From contig NZ_QJRH01000059.1 in NCBI RefSeq assembly GCF_003254545.1, positions 1 through 64,000 on the forward strand: 64,000 bases of DNA, written 5' to 3'. The notes under the pieces are model-generated. The model was not told the DNA's origin. It searched no databases and worked only from the letters and a program-made list of their open reading frames with translations. Of this stretch, positions 1-13,500 are shown in pieces (position 1 is the first letter of the stretch; each line of letters starts with the position of its first letter). The translations under genes were made by a program, and so were the position numbers. This DNA is from Flavobacterium tistrianum (GTDB taxonomy: Bacteria > Bacteroidota > Bacteroidia > Flavobacteriales > Flavobacteriaceae).

Positions 1-1215
1 CTTGCGCAGAATGATGTAAATGCAAACGGGCAGGCTTACGCTAATGCTCAAGGTTCTTGTAGTTTTTACAATAATGCTGTAAGTGGTACTTTTACTAAAA
101 ACGACTGCGGTCCTGGTGGAATTGGAAACGCAGTAACCTATATTGTTGGAGCAGGGCTATATAGTGCGGGAACACAAACTCAGGCAGATGCTATTGCCCA
201 AAGCGTTGTCAATGCCAACGGACAGGCTTATGCTAATGCCAATGGATCATGCACTTTCTATAATAATGCTGTCAGCGGGACTTTCACTAAAAACGACTGC
301 GGAGCTGGAGGATACGGATCTGCCGTGACTTATACTGTCAATGCTGGAACATACAGCGCTGGAACGCAGGCGCAGGCAGACGCAATCGCACAAAGTGTGG
401 TTAATGCCAACGGACAGGCTTATGCTAATGCCAATGGATCATGCACTTTCTATAATAATGCTGTCAGCGGGACTTTCACTAAAAACGACTGCGGAGCTGG
501 AGGATACGGATCTGCCGTGACTTATACTGTCAATGCAGGATCTTACAGCGCTGGAACGCAGGCGCAGGCAGATGCAATCGCCCAAAGCGTTGTCAATGCA
601 AACGGACAGGCTTATGCTAATGCTAATGGATCATGCACTTTTTATAACAATGCTGTCAGCGGAACTTTCACTAAAAACGACTGCGGAGCTGGAGGATACG
701 GATCTGCCGTGACTTACACTGTCAATGCCGGATCTTACAGCGCTGGAACACAGGCACAGGCAGATGCAATCGCCCAAAGTGTTGTAAATGCCAACGGGCA
801 GGCTTATGCTAACGCTAATGGATCATGCATTTTTTATAACAATACTATCAGCGGAACTTTCACTAAAAACGACTGTGGAGCTGGAGGATACGGATCTGCC
901 GTGACTTACACTGTCAATGCAGGATCTTACAGCGCTGGAACTCAGGCGCAGGCAGATGCAATTGCCCAAAGCGTTGTCAATGCTAATGGACAGGCTTACG
1001 CTAATGCTCAAGGTACTTGTATTTTTTATAATAATGCAGTTAGCGGAACTTTTACTAGAAACAATTGTTCAGCAGGAAAAATAGGTTCTTCGGTAGTATA
1101 TACTGTAAATGCTGGAATTTATAGTGCAGGAACACAGGCTCAAGCTAATGCAATAGCCCAAAGTGTTGTTAGCGCTAACGGGCAAACTTATGCAAATACA
1201 TATGGCACTTGCACA
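1..1215 (+). repeat. 192-base coding tandem repeats
   Basis: The DNA repeats with a 192-base period (unit starts 139, 331, 523, 715, 907, 1099; a partial unit fills 1-138 and the last ends near 1215). The inner units are almost identical at DNA level: bases 211-345 and 403-537 match exactly over about 135 positions, whereas the first and last units carry many silent differences. This pattern points to homogenisation among inner units by recombination. Confidence 0.93.
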
Positions 1216-1419
1216 ACTCCATTGCAAACATTTTATTATAAAGGAAGATGGAGGGCAGACGATGATTTACATGAACCAGAAATTAACTGTTGGGTTAAAT
1301 ATTTAGATGAAAACGGTGTACAACGTACATTTTACGTAGGCGCTTTAGAAAATGGGTGTCAATCACTGAGAGCCGCAAGTATTGTAAGTACAAATGGTGT
1401 TACAACATGTACACCTTAA
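1..1419 (+). CDS. DUF5977 repeat protein, 5' end outside the window
   Basis: The reading frame is open from base 1 to the TAA at 1417-1419, so the start lies upstream of the window. The visible 472 residues are mostly tandem 64-residue units of the DUF5977 type, each with a YSAGTQAQADAIAQ segment, a VNANGQAYANA segment and a C-FYNN-SGTFTKNDC segment with two cysteines. Five complete units start at 139, 331, 523, 715 and 907, with partial units before and after. From about residue 405 a non-repeated C-terminal domain follows (contains RWRADDD and INCWVKYLDENG). Family knowledge: such repeats occur in large secreted Bacteroidota proteins, often with Rhs proteins, but their role is unknown. It is followed 60 bases later by the VWA protein and probably belongs to the same transcript as the Rhs gene. 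Confidence 0.85.
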   Translation, partial: LAQNDVNANGQAYANAQGSCSFYNNAVSGTFTKNDCGPGGIGNAVTYIVGAGLYSAGTQTQADAIAQSVVNANGQAYANANGSCTFYNNAVSGTFTKNDCGAGGYGSAVTYTVNAGTYSAGTQAQADAIAQSVVNANGQAYANANGSCTFYNNAVSGTFTKNDCGAGGYGSAVTYTVNAGSYSAGTQAQADAIAQSVVNANGQAYANANGSCTFYNNAVSGTFTKNDCGAGGYGSAVTYTVNAGSYSAGTQAQADAIAQSVVNANGQAYANANGSCIFYNNTISGTFTKNDCGAGGYGSAVTYTVNAGSYSAGTQAQADAIAQSVVNANGQAYANAQGTCIFYNNAVSGTFTRNNCSAGKIGSSVVYTVNAGIYSAGTQAQANAIAQSVVSANGQTYANTYGTCTTPLQTFYYKGRWRADDDLHEPEINCWVKYLDENGVQRTFYVGALENGCQSLRAASIVSTNGVTTCTP

Positions 1420-1479
1420 ACCAATTCAGCATATTAGGCAAAAGACAAAAAATAATTACAGTGGTAATAAAAAAGTAAT

Positions 1480-3834
1480 ATGGCAAATCATTTAAAAATA
1501 AAAAAGTACGGAACCATAATCCTGTTTCTGATTTTGTTTCCTTTTTCTTCTTTCGCTAAGGATTTTAAGGAATTCAAAATAGATTCAACTTCTGTTGAAG
1601 TACTAAATGCCCCAGTCAAAACAATGTTTGACAAACCAGAAACTCATTGTATAAATGAAGAGGTGAGTTTTACTTTTGAAACTGCTGGCAATAACTTTCG
1701 TTACGAATGGTCAACCACTAATTCCTTAGGGCAGGTTTTGGCGCTTCCCGTTTCAAATACAACAGGAAAATATTTGTATACATTTAAAACTCCAGGAGCC
1801 TATTTTGTAAAGCTGGTTGTAACAGATTCTGAAAACTGCAGTAAAACATTTACCAAAGAAATTACTGCTTTGGCATGCCAAACAGAAGTTGTATGCGTTA
1901 ATGAGCCTGTAAAACTTGGATTTGAGACAGTATCGACAGGTCTCACCTACAAATGGTATACTACTAAAGCAGGAAGTACGCTACAGCTAAATCCAGTTAC
2001 CAATATCACTGGGGAATATACTTTTACTGGTAATAGTTCTGGGGCCTATACTATTCATTTAAATGCTTACAAAAATGACGAATGTACATTTGAATTCACA
2101 AAAACCATTATTGTTGAGAAATGTCAAGATTTTATTTCATGTACTAAAAACAATTTAAATACGCCTAAAATCAAATCTATCTTCAAGACTTTAGTTAATA
2201 AGTTGCTTACACTTCCTGCTGAAACTATTGTTGACGGATATACTTGCGACGAGCTTAAAGCTTTTGAATTTTATGTAAAAGATAAAAAACCTGCTATATA
2301 CAATTTTGTGCATGATACACAGCAAGGATTTGTGGCATTTTCATTTTCTGACCATTCTGAATATGATGTAAAAATTTCATTAAACGGAAATACTGTTGCT
2401 GACTTTAATCTAGATGATTATGAAAATGATGAAATCGTAACTAAATTAACCACTACTCCATCAAGTAATGTTATCAGTTATGTAAATCATATCAATTTCT
2501 GTTCAGAATTATACTGTATCTCACATGTTGCAATAGTTGTAGATGAATCAAGCTCAATTAGTCTTCCACAAATGGAGAAAATCAAAACGCAACTTAGAAA
2601 ATATATTCAGCAACAAGCTAACGATAACGATAAATTACAATCAAACATCTATGTTTCATTAATCGGAATGTCTGATAGCGATAGTAATAAAAGAACAGAT
2701 CACGTACAACCGACAAGAGTGAGCAATGAAACCTCTTCTACCCTAACTGAATTTAATAGATGGATTGACGCTTACGGAAACCGTAATGGAAAAGTGAATG
2801 GTGTAAGTGCTTCTTCTGATTTTTGGAAAAGTGGTTTAGATTATGCTCTAAATCTTTCTATGAAACCAAATGTTGTATTAATGTTTACAGATGGATGTGA
2901 AACAACAAATGTTGAAGCTCTTAGAGATCAGACAATGTCAAGATTCAGCAATTCAAAAAGCACTTTAGATAATAGTATAGACAAACCGCATTTATATGTT
3001 TTAGGTATTGAAAATGGATTTTATGTTGATGGCGGAATCACGAACAATGTTCTTGCAAGAAGTGAAGATCCTAACTATGTTCAAGCATTAACTGCTAGTG
3101 CTTCAGAGTCTAGAAGTGTTCCTCTTCTAAGAACATCATTAAAATATTTATTAAGTCTTCCAGAAACAGAATACCCTCAAGCTAAAATTGATGATTTCAG
3201 TTATGACTATTACGGGTTCCAAAGTTTTGATTCGCTTGCAAAATCAGAAAATGAAGCTTATCTGTCTGATAATTTAAAGCTTAGCAAATTCACATGTGGC
3301 GATCCTACAGATAAAAATTATTGCTCTGACTGTTTGACTTTTCAGCCTTCGCCAGAAAAAGAATACATGCTTAGCGCTTGGGTAAAAGAAGAATCTGCAA
3401 TTCAGGTTAAAACTTATGAAAATGCCGCAATCAATTTAATTTACTACAACAATGTAAATACTACAGACGACAGATACATCATGAAAGTTGATACACTGTT
3501 TGCAAAAGGAGATATTATTGATGGCTGGCAGAGAATCACATACAAATTTGTAATTCCTAAAGGAACTAGGACAATAGGAATTGAACTTGAAAATAAAAGC
3601 GGCGGAGTACCGGTTTACTTTGATGATTTAAGAATCCATCCAGTTGATGGAAGCGTAAAAACTTTTGTATATGATTCAGAAACCTTCAAACTCATGTCTG
3701 AACTTGATGAAAACAACTACTCTACTTTCTACGAATATGATAATGAAGGAGGATTAGTGAGAGTCAAGAAAGAAACTGCAAAAGGAATAAAAACAATACA
3801 GGAAACCCGTTCTGGTAATTACATTAATAATTAA
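1480..3834 (+). CDS. Exported PKD and von Willebrand A domain protein
   Basis: The 784-residue product begins with a Sec signal peptide (charged start, then a hydrophobic run ending PFSSFA). Two PKD/Ig-like modules with paired cysteines follow (about residues 50-230). A von Willebrand A domain occupies about 345-560: the metal-binding DxSxS motif is D355-S357-S359 and the FTDG stretch (about 469-472) fits the third loop. The C-terminal part (about 610-740) looks like a carbohydrate-binding jelly-roll of the kind found in Bacteroidota Rhs proteins, and the last residues contain a YD-like pair (TFYEYDNEGGLVRV). It precedes a small exported protein and the giant Rhs gene with very short gaps, so it is likely an accessory or surface partner of the Rhs protein. 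No type IX sorting domain is evident. VWA identification is firm; the role is inference. Confidence 0.85.
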   Translation: MANHLKIKKYGTIILFLILFPFSSFAKDFKEFKIDSTSVEVLNAPVKTMFDKPETHCINEEVSFTFETAGNNFRYEWSTTNSLGQVLALPVSNTTGKYLYTFKTPGAYFVKLVVTDSENCSKTFTKEITALACQTEVVCVNEPVKLGFETVSTGLTYKWYTTKAGSTLQLNPVTNITGEYTFTGNSSGAYTIHLNAYKNDECTFEFTKTIIVEKCQDFISCTKNNLNTPKIKSIFKTLVNKLLTLPAETIVDGYTCDELKAFEFYVKDKKPAIYNFVHDTQQGFVAFSFSDHSEYDVKISLNGNTVADFNLDDYENDEIVTKLTTTPSSNVISYVNHINFCSELYCISHVAIVVDESSSISLPQMEKIKTQLRKYIQQQANDNDKLQSNIYVSLIGMSDSDSNKRTDHVQPTRVSNETSSTLTEFNRWIDAYGNRNGKVNGVSASSDFWKSGLDYALNLSMKPNVVLMFTDGCETTNVEALRDQTMSRFSNSKSTLDNSIDKPHLYVLGIENGFYVDGGITNNVLARSEDPNYVQALTASASESRSVPLLRTSLKYLLSLPETEYPQAKIDDFSYDYYGFQSFDSLAKSENEAYLSDNLKLSKFTCGDPTDKNYCSDCLTFQPSPEKEYMLSAWVKEESAIQVKTYENAAINLIYYNNVNTTDDRYIMKVDTLFAKGDIIDGWQRITYKFVIPKGTRTIGIELENKSGGVPVYFDDLRIHPVDGSVKTFVYDSETFKLMSELDENNYSTFYEYDNEGGLVRVKKETAKGIKTIQETRSGNYINN

Positions 3835-3839
3835 TACTC

Positions 3840-4553
3840 ATGCTTAATAAAATAATACTATTTATAAACTTTTTGGCACTAGGCACATCTACATATTGCC
3901 AAACAGCAAGCGAAGTAATGCAGCAAATTGGAAAACAGTACACCATAGCTGCTCCTCTACAATACAACTCCAGTTATGTTTTATATAAAAGCGCCGATTC
4001 AAAAAAAGTTGAGCAGGCCTATAAAGGCATTTTTGTTAAAAATGACCTTAATGAAGTTTACATGAAAATTGATCAGACCGAAATACTGAATTCAAAAACA
4101 ATAAATCTAAAAATAAGCCATTCCGAAAAAGCAGTACAAATTGCAGATCCGCTAAAAAATTACTTCGGAAGCCTAGATATCAAACCTCTATTCGAACTTT
4201 GTAAAGTGGAATCTTTTAAGGATTTTAAAACATACTGGGAAATTGTCTTAACAGCTAAAAACTATTCCAGCCTTCCCTATTCCAAAATTGTCTTACAGAT
4301 AACAAAAAAGTATTTTCTACAGAAATCTACATTTTTCTACAGTACGGCAGTTAATTTTTCAAAGGATTACAAAAGCCCTAAGAATTATCATCCCAGATTA
4401 GAAGTTACAAATACAAACTTTAATCGAAGATCTGTAAATTCTTCACTTTTTTCGACCAAATCTTATTTGGCATCATCTGGGAAAAACAAGTTTCAGCCAG
4501 CCGAAAAGATAAAGAATTACGAAATAACTGACCAAAGAACCATTTCCAATTAA
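3840..4553 (+). CDS. Small exported protein between VWA and Rhs genes
   Basis: This 237-residue protein starts 5 bases after the VWA gene and ends 13 bases before the Rhs gene, which indicates one transcript. The N-terminus is a signal peptide with a likely cleavage after TSTYC-Q. The body is rich in beta-strand-like alternation and has no cysteines after the signal region. The segment [13 protein letters not shown] resembles the start of LolA/LolB-type or DUF-type periplasmic carriers, but I cannot assign a family with confidence. Its fixed place before the Rhs gene suggests a chaperone or outer-membrane partner for the Rhs protein; this is inference from position only. Confidence 0.65.
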   Translation: MLNKIILFINFLALGTSTYCQTASEVMQQIGKQYTIAAPLQYNSSYVLYKSADSKKVEQAYKGIFVKNDLNEVYMKIDQTEILNSKTINLKISHSEKAVQIADPLKNYFGSLDIKPLFELCKVESFKDFKTYWEIVLTAKNYSSLPYSKIVLQITKKYFLQKSTFFYSTAVNFSKDYKSPKNYHPRLEVTNTNFNRRSVNSSLFSTKSYLASSGKNKFQPAEKIKNYEITDQRTISN

Positions 4554-4566
4554 TAAAATCAGATAT

Positions 4567-7500
4567 ATGTTTATAAATAAATATTTAACGGCATTTATAT
4601 TTACACTTTTTTCTCTGTTGCTCTCTGCACAGCAGGAAACATTTTTAAGTGATAAAAAAGTTGGAAATCAGTTAGAAGGCCAGCCAATTTTAAAGGTTGC
4701 TGATCCAAAATATTCTGACATAAAAAAACAGAGAGTTTTTACATCCATAAATCCGACCGTTTCTATTCATTTTGGTTTTGATGAAGAAAAGACTAATACT
4801 GCTGGAAACTCTAAAATTTATTATAGTGAAGTACAGCTAAAAATAACTCCATATGACAGTTTAGACGTAAAAAAGACTAGTTATAAGGACGTAAATAATA
4901 CTGATGTAAATTATCCTAATCTTGTTACATTAACAATTAAACATGATAATGCAACAAAAAGCAGTCAATTTGATGACTATGCTACTTATAATCTGCCTGG
5001 AATTCACAGGGCAGATGTACAAGTAATGTCTATTAGGTATTACAATCAATCAGGTACAATAACTGTTGATAATTCACCAGCCTATTTGCAATTAAAGTTT
5101 ACCACAGACCGTTATTATAACCTTCAGCTCAGCAGCACTCAATCAAGTTCTGTCCTTCCGTTAAAACATACTTTTATTCGAACCAATGGAACTCAACAAG
5201 TCGAGGTAAATAGCGTAAGCGATGGAGCTGATGAAATTCTAATTTCATGGAGTAAAGACAATGTTGCTCCTGCTGTAGAATATGAATTGGAATGGACATG
5301 GATTGATAATTTTGCTGAAAATGGAGAAACTCTTCTACCAAACCAAATTGCTTTAACTGATCAGGATTTTAGGCTTAACAGTACAAGAATCCAAACGAAA
5401 GATATTTTTTATAAAATTCCACTAGTATATTCAAAAGGTTATATTATTTACAGAGTACGACCAGTCGGGCGATTTTTGAGTGATATTTCTAAAAATTACT
5501 ATGGAAACTGGACTTCAGGATTTTTGGAGTCTCACAAGTTAATCAGCGACTGGCCACATTTCCTTACCATTGATGCGAACCATGAAACGGGCAAGAAAAA
5601 CTGGCAGTACCAGTCTTCATTTGCCGAAGACGGAAAGAAAAAAGAAGTGGTTAGCTATTTTGACGGATCTCTTCGCAATCGTCAGACTGTTACCAAAGTA
5701 AACTCCAACAACAAAGCAGTTGTCGGCGAGGTCATCTACGATAACCAGGGCCGTCCTGCCATTGAAGTTTTGCCAGCGCCTGTAGAGTCTTCTGGAATCC
5801 ACTTCTATCCGGATTTAAATAAAAGCAGCCAGTCAAATTCAATTTACACCCACAAAGATTTTGATTGGGATAATTCAGATGACAAAAGCTGTGCTCCTGC
5901 AGTTATCAGCAAAATGGCCAATACTTCTGGTTCAAGCAAGTACTATTCTGAAAATAATGCTACAAGCAATAATCATCAGGATTTAGTTCCAGATGCCGCT
6001 TTGTTACCATTCTCTCAAACTGTTTATACACCTGATAATACAGGTCGTATTAGTAGCAAAGGTGGTGTTGGCAAAGATCATCAAATTGGTTCGGGTCATG
6101 AAATGAAATATTTTTACGGAACCCCATCTCAAGCTGAACTTAACAGATTATTTGGCTATAAAGTGGGTGACGCATCTCATTACAAAAAAAATACCGTGAT
6201 TGACCCAAACGGACAAGTAAGCGTAAGCTATCTCGATCCTCAAGGCAGAACCATTGCAACTGCTCTTGCTGGCGATAAAAAGGGAAATCTTACTCCTTTA
6301 TTGGATGAAACAGACGGGACTTTGCACATTAATACAACCGAAAATTTATTGGTTAATAACGACAAGTATGCTTCAGGAAACAGCGGTCTTACAGAAGATG
6401 GAATCCAATTAAATACTTCAGTAAATGTTGTTAAAAAAGACGCCATTACTTTTAACTACGGACTAACTAAAACAGCAGGAAGTTTTAATGACGAATGTTT
6501 GCCTGGCAAATACTATCCATTTGTTTACGATTGGTCAATGACAATGACAGATGATTGTGCAAACGAATTATTATATACTACAAACAATTCCCCTTTATCA
6601 GCTCAAATTGGAACAATCAGCACCAATTCATTTTCGCCTTCAGCAATAGACTTTACCAATAAATTATTTGAAGGGAAAATCAAAAAAAAGGACGGCAGCT
6701 TTCTTCCATTGGAAGAAGGAAAATATAGTCTTAGCAAAAATTTACAGATAAATGCACAAGCATTAAATCAATATGCTGACGATTATGTTAACGAACTAAA
6801 AAATGGTACGGCATGTAAACCAGTACTAACAGAATTTAATGAAGTAATTCTAGAAACAGACTGTAACGTTACCTGCAGAAGCTGTGAAGAAGCTTTGGTT
6901 AGTTCATATCTAGACGCATCTGATAAAGCTGCATATTCAAGTCATTTTTCAACAGATGAAAGCAGTCTAGGAGATACTGCTAAAAGAGAGCCTTACATTT
7001 TAACAGCACAAACAAATTATGTTGCTGCTAATATGCCAACCATTGCGCTTACTCCGGAGGAAACGACATCTTACACAGCACACTATCAAAGAGAATTTAG
7101 AACTCTAATCACAAGCTGCCGAGAATTATGCAACCAGCCTGCCAGTTTATGCAGCATCAATGAAGAGATTCTCCTTGCAGATGTAAGTCCGGGAGGGCAA
7201 TATGGTTCTATTATTGGTTTAGAAACAATTGACGCAACGGAAGTTGCCAATGATTTAGATCCTGTAAGCGTCTTCAACGAAAACAATCAGCTTTTATACA
7301 ATGGTTACAACATTGTAACCGATAAAAATCCTGATACTGGACTGAATGAAACAGAATACAGAACAAAAGCGCATTGGCGATATCCAAAACTTGGAGGATA
7401 TAAAAATGAAAATGGTGAACCATCTGAAATTTCGGTTTTTAAAAATGAAGATGGAACTTACACTCCTAACTTAAGAGCTATTGAAGACAACGGAACTATT

Positions 7501-10500
7501 CCTGTAAGAAACGATCCAAATAGTGATGACGAAAACTATTTTCTAGTTGCACCTCAGTACTTAAGCAACGTTTCCGATTTTCTAAAAATTTGGCAGTCAA
7601 GCTGGGCAAAAGCATTATTGCCATATCACCCAGAATACAGATATTATGAATATAATGCTGCCGTATGCAACAACAGCATTAACAGTGAAAACTCTGATGG
7701 TTTTGATGCGAAATTAAGAGATTTAGAATATTACAATACTGAAAACCCGCAACGAAACGAAACAATTTTCGCAAGTGCAGGAACTATAGATAATCTTATA
7801 AGATCTTATTCTAGTATTGACCCTTTTTATACCAAACTAGACAATTCAATTGAAACTCAAGCAGAATTTGATGTCCGTAAAAATATCATGAAAGAAGGAC
7901 TTGAGAATAGTTTTGATGGAATAACTTTTACAAACTCGCAAGGGACTAAAGTTAAAATGAATATGTTACAGACGGCTTATTATTTTGCTGCATTTTCTAA
8001 TGGTTTGACACCTGTTACTGCTTATCAAAATATTTTAGCAAAAAACAATTCAGATTTACTTAGTGATATCAGAAGTCTTCTTGATCCTTATTTAAAACAA
8101 AGAATATGGTCTAATTTTAAAGCATATTACATTGCCTTAAAAGAAAAAACAAGAACTGTCTTTACTCATATTTATGCGAATAAAAAGTGGATGAACAATG
8201 ACTGCATTGGAAATAAACAAAGTAAAGAAACCTATAAAACACTTCTGAAAAAATACAACACCAACAGTGATAAAAACTTTGACAACGTAACAAATTTAAT
8301 CACCACAAGTCAGTCTGTAACCCCTGAAAAACCAGAAGGCATGATTGATTTGCTGCCAATTTGTTACGAAGAAATCGCGCCGTTCTTTTACGAAAAAGAA
8401 AAACGATTTGTACCAGCAGATTATAGTTATGATTCAGGTCTAGAAGACCAAGCAGCTATGGCTGTTGCAGACGCCAAAGCCAATGCTAATTTATACTTAG
8501 AAACAGGAAAATGTCCTTTGGCTCTGGATATGGAAACATTTTTAAAAGGTTTAGTAGATCCTAATATTCAGCCAAATGGTTTATTATTAGATGTTCCTAC
8601 TTACAGTATGCCATATTTAACAGCAGGTATTTTTAATGCACAGGTTAATCCAGGATTTGATTTAAGTTCTGCTTCACTTTCCCCAAGAATTTTAGGTCGC
8701 AAAACGGGATCTCAAAATTCTGAATTAGAAATAGATTTTATGGTTGGTGCAAATAGCATTGCAACTCCTATTGTCTTAAAATTAACCGGTATTGAGAGCT
8801 ATAAAAATCCATGCGGAGAAAGTGTAGATCCTCCAAAATGGGAAGACATTGCAGGCTTCAAAAATATTCATTACGAATCATACGAGGCAACTACCAAAAC
8901 TTTTAAATTTAAAATTTTAGCAACTATTGTCCGTAAAGGAACTACTCCAACTTGTATCACTCCAGAAGAAATTATTATTGAAGGATATACTAAAGCAGCT
9001 GTGGGAGAATGTCATTTTACAGGAGGTGTAGGAGTTGGTGAAACTATTGCATTTGAGGACTCTCAATGTAATAAAAAAGAACTTTTTGTAAGTGCTTATA
9101 AAGATTTGATCTTAAACTTACAATCTAACAATCAATTATTTAAATTTGAAGATGTCGACATTACAAATAATGTAGTTTTTAAATCTAGCTATTTACGCAC
9201 CTATTTTGGAATCAAAGACGAAGATACTGTCATTTGGAGAGAAACAATGGCTGATTTACCAAATACAGACGGTTTTGCATTTTCTATATTTGTAAATAAT
9301 AGAAGAGTATTTTATTCACCAAGAAATATAAGACCTGTCTTGGGGCGAATTGTTGATATTTCGGTATCTCCTTATAATAATTCCGTTACTATAAAACATA
9401 TGAAATCTGGAATTGTTCCAGAAACAACAAACTGGGGAATTTTGACAGGAACCAAAAAACCATTATACTTTGCGTGCTGTGCACCTTGTGGAGAATGGGA
9501 TTATGATGGCGATGGATATGGTGATCTTTGTGGTAATCCTACCATTCCTTCTAACACTGTTAACGCCTGTCAATTAACAGAAAATGCTGAAGCAATCTAT
9601 GAAGAAAACTTAAAAAATGCATTTAATGAAGGGTTAGCTAATTTTACAAGTGGGGTTATTCAAAATTCATCTAATAATCCTACGATGAAACAGTTTATTA
9701 TTTCATCAAATCTGGTAAGCCATTTTCAATCTTATTTGGATTATAATTATAAACATTACTTTTATCCAGATGTACCTACAGTCCCTACTGTAACATTAGC
9801 TAAATTTTATTTTTCTTATAATAACCAAAGTAGCACTCCTTCATTAGCCTTTTTCTTTCAAAATAGCAATGATGATGAGCAAGGACAGATTGTTTTATCT
9901 TTTCCAAATATTACTGAAGGAATCAAACAGATAAATTCTATTGATATCATCGATGGACGATATGCTCGTGTTAATTACATAAATTCTAATAACGTCACGT
10001 CAGTTGTCGAAAATGTAAAAATAAGTAATACCGCTTATCCAACATTCTATCATGGCTATAGCGCAACCTTCTGCCAGTTTATGAACAATGCTCACCCTGC
10101 TGTTCCTGCTGAGCCTGAAAAAATCGATGCATGTTCAAATTTTATTAGTGATGAAAATACTTTTGAAGATAATTTCAAAAATGTGTTAATTAATTTTTTA
10201 ATTCCTGGAAATCATATAGTAGGGCCTTATGGTAAATTTACTAAAGGACGAAATCCCAATTCAAATTACGAATACGTTTCTAGTAATTCACATGTTAGTA
10301 CTTTTCTGGAGGAATCAAAAATTAGAGAGCGCTACACTAATATCTTAGCTAGATCATCATCAAATAATCAAGCTCCCATAATATTTGATGAATACAGTAT
10401 CTCTCAAGGAGATAATAATATTTTTATGTCTTTTAGTAATTTTCCTTACTTCGGATCAGTAGATAGTTACTATACAGGATCAATTAGTATTATTCTTCCT

Positions 10501-13500
10501 CTATCAAACATAAAGCAAATCAACTCTTTGGATATTAAACCAAATCCAGGAAGATATGATAATATTATTGACATTAGCTATACAGATACTAACGGAAATG
10601 TTATTTTTAGCACAGGTAGCTTTTCTTTTTCAATATCAGTACAAAGATATCCTGATGGTAGTGGCTCTGGTTTTGCAACTAATCTGTGTAATTTCTTTGA
10701 ATTAGGTAAACCAATTATTCAATCTAAAATGGCAAGAATTACTTCTATATCAAATACTGATATAGCTACAATGACCATTGATGAAAATGGCGCTATTAAA
10801 ATAACTGAAAACTCAATTTCTAGTGCTGCTCGGTTAACAACTCAATCTGCAACACCATTAATTGTAGGCACACCAACCTGCAGTGACATCTGCATTCCCC
10901 CAACAGTAACTCCAGTAGTCTGCGGAGACAAATGGCAGGAATTCAAAACTCGTATGACTGCTCAGATGCCTACATACGATCTTCCAAAAAAATTAAAAGA
11001 CAATGGTGTTTTCTTCTGTGAAGCTAATTATGGTTATATTAGTAAAGAGTATGTAGACTATTTGGTTAAATTCAATGTTAAGACTCCGCAAGATGCAATG
11101 TTTTTAACTATTGCAGAATTTGGAAGCACTAATCTGAAATACGGAAATACGGAAACATCTGCTGCTATAAATGCATATTATGCTTACATACAGACACAAA
11201 CTACAAATCCAGTAGGAGAAACTAAAAACTGGAACGATTTTGCAAATGCATATGTTACAACAAATAAAATTTGTGCACCAGCGACTCTAACTCCATCATT
11301 TAGTTTAGAACTTCCAGCAGATCCAGGAACAAAAACGCCTTGTGAAATCTATAAAAAAGCAATAAACGATATCAATATCCAACAAGTTTCTGATGCTTTC
11401 TATGAAGAGAAAAAAGAAGCTTTTAAACAAAAATATCTTAAAGCGGCTTTTGAAGATTTAAAAGAAACTTTAACCAAAACGGCTATTGATAAAGAATACC
11501 AATATACTTTATATTATTATGACCAAGCTGGAAATTTAGTTCAAACTGTACCACCTGAGGGCGTGCAGCGCATTACAGCAGCTTCAAATGAAACTATTAA
11601 TGATATCCGTAAAAATAACGCGCTAAAGGAAGATACTGCAGATGTGAATGGACAAAAGGTCACACCTTCAAATACACTTCAGACTCAATATCGTTATAAT
11701 TCATTGAATCAGCTTGTGTGGCAAAAAACTCCAGACGGTGGAGAAACGCGTTTTGCTTACGATGAATTAGGCAGAATTATAGCTAGCCAGAACAGCAATC
11801 AGGTTGGAAACTCGCAATTTAGTTATACTCGCTATGACTTCCTTGGAAGAATTACCGAAGCAGGTCAGTTAAAAACTAAAGCAGGCATCGCTTTATCTAT
11901 CAATGAAAACGGAAGATTGGTTGATGCCAGCAACAATCCGATTCCTACTGATGCAGTAAAAACAACAATCAATTACCCATATAATGTTGCAGATAATACG
12001 GAACAAGTAACCAGAACTATTTATGATCGCCCTGTAAAAGATACAGAAAGCTGGTTTACATCTTATGGTTCAGATAATAATCATAAAAGAGTAACTGCAG
12101 TATTGTACTTTGATACACTTACCAGACAGTCGGCTTTAGATACTTATTCAAACGGAGTTTTCTATGACTATGATGTTCACGGAAACGTTAAAGAGCTAGT
12201 TCATAACAATAATAATGCTTCACTGAAAAGAATGGGTGTTGCAAGAAAAAAAATAGTTTACGATTATGATTTAATTAGTGGAAACGTAAATAAAGTAACC
12301 TATCAGCCAAATGATGCTAATGAACAGTTTATTCACCGTTACCAATACGATGCCGATAATAGAATCAAAGAGGTTTATACCAGTAAAGACAATATTATCT
12401 GGGAAAAAGAAGCTAACTATTTATACTACGATCACGGACCATTGGCTCGTATAGATCTTGGAGATAAACAAGTACAAGGTCTAGATTACATCTATACGCT
12501 TCAAGGCTGGTTAAAAGGTGTCAATTCAGAAAGAATCGGAAAAGATTTCGATGCAGGAAAAGATGGATTAAATGTAGCTCAGGATGCTTTTGGTTTTGCC
12601 TTAAATTACTATAATGGTGATTATAAATCGCGTTCTGGAAGCAGAGACAATGCTATTTTCAGCTATAGCAAAGAACAGAATCTGGCAAAAGCAGACAATG
12701 ATCTGTATAACGGAAATATTAAAGAAATGGTTACGTCATTGACAGACCACAACCAAAACATCGTTCCGACACAGTTTAATTTCTACAGCTACGACCAGCT
12801 GAACCGAATTAAAGAAATGACTTCTAAGTCTATTCTTGGAACTACGGTTTCTAATAGTTATGCTTCTCAGTACAGTTATGATAAAAACGGTAATTTAAAA
12901 ACGATGTTCAATTCTGCTCCTAAAAATGGTGCAATTACACCAATGGATCAGTTAACATACAATTATTACTCGGGTACAAACCGATTAAAAAATGTAAAAG
13001 ATGCTATTGCAAATGATGTCTTTACAAATGGAGCACCTAATGATACTTCTTTGGATATAGACAACCAAATTGAAGACGAAAATTATGTTTATGACAACAT
13101 TGGCCAATTAACTCAAGACAAACAGGAAGGAATCCAAATTGACTGGCGTGTAGATGGCAAAGTTAAATCGGTTACCAAAAATAACGGAACCGTTATCAGT
13201 TTTGAGTATGATGGTTTAGGTAATAGAATTGCTAAAACTGTGGCAACAGCTTCTAAAACAACGACAACCTATTACCTGCGCGACGCACAAGGCAATGTGC
13301 TGAGCACTTATGAGATGATTAAACAAGGAAACCAAATTACTTATTTCCTTGTAGAACAAGACATCTATGGAAGCAGCCGACTTGGAGCTGAAAAACACAG
13401 AACACAAATCAGTCAGGAAACAGTTCCACAGCAGTTAAGAATGGCTGCAATGAGCAGTAAAATGGCAAGTACAGAATCTGTAAGTTTAATGCAGACAAGT

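Noticed and set aside
823..1011. Minus-strand open frame across the DUF5977 repeats
   Set aside because: It is a shadow of the repeat codons, recurring only because the plus-strand repeats recur.
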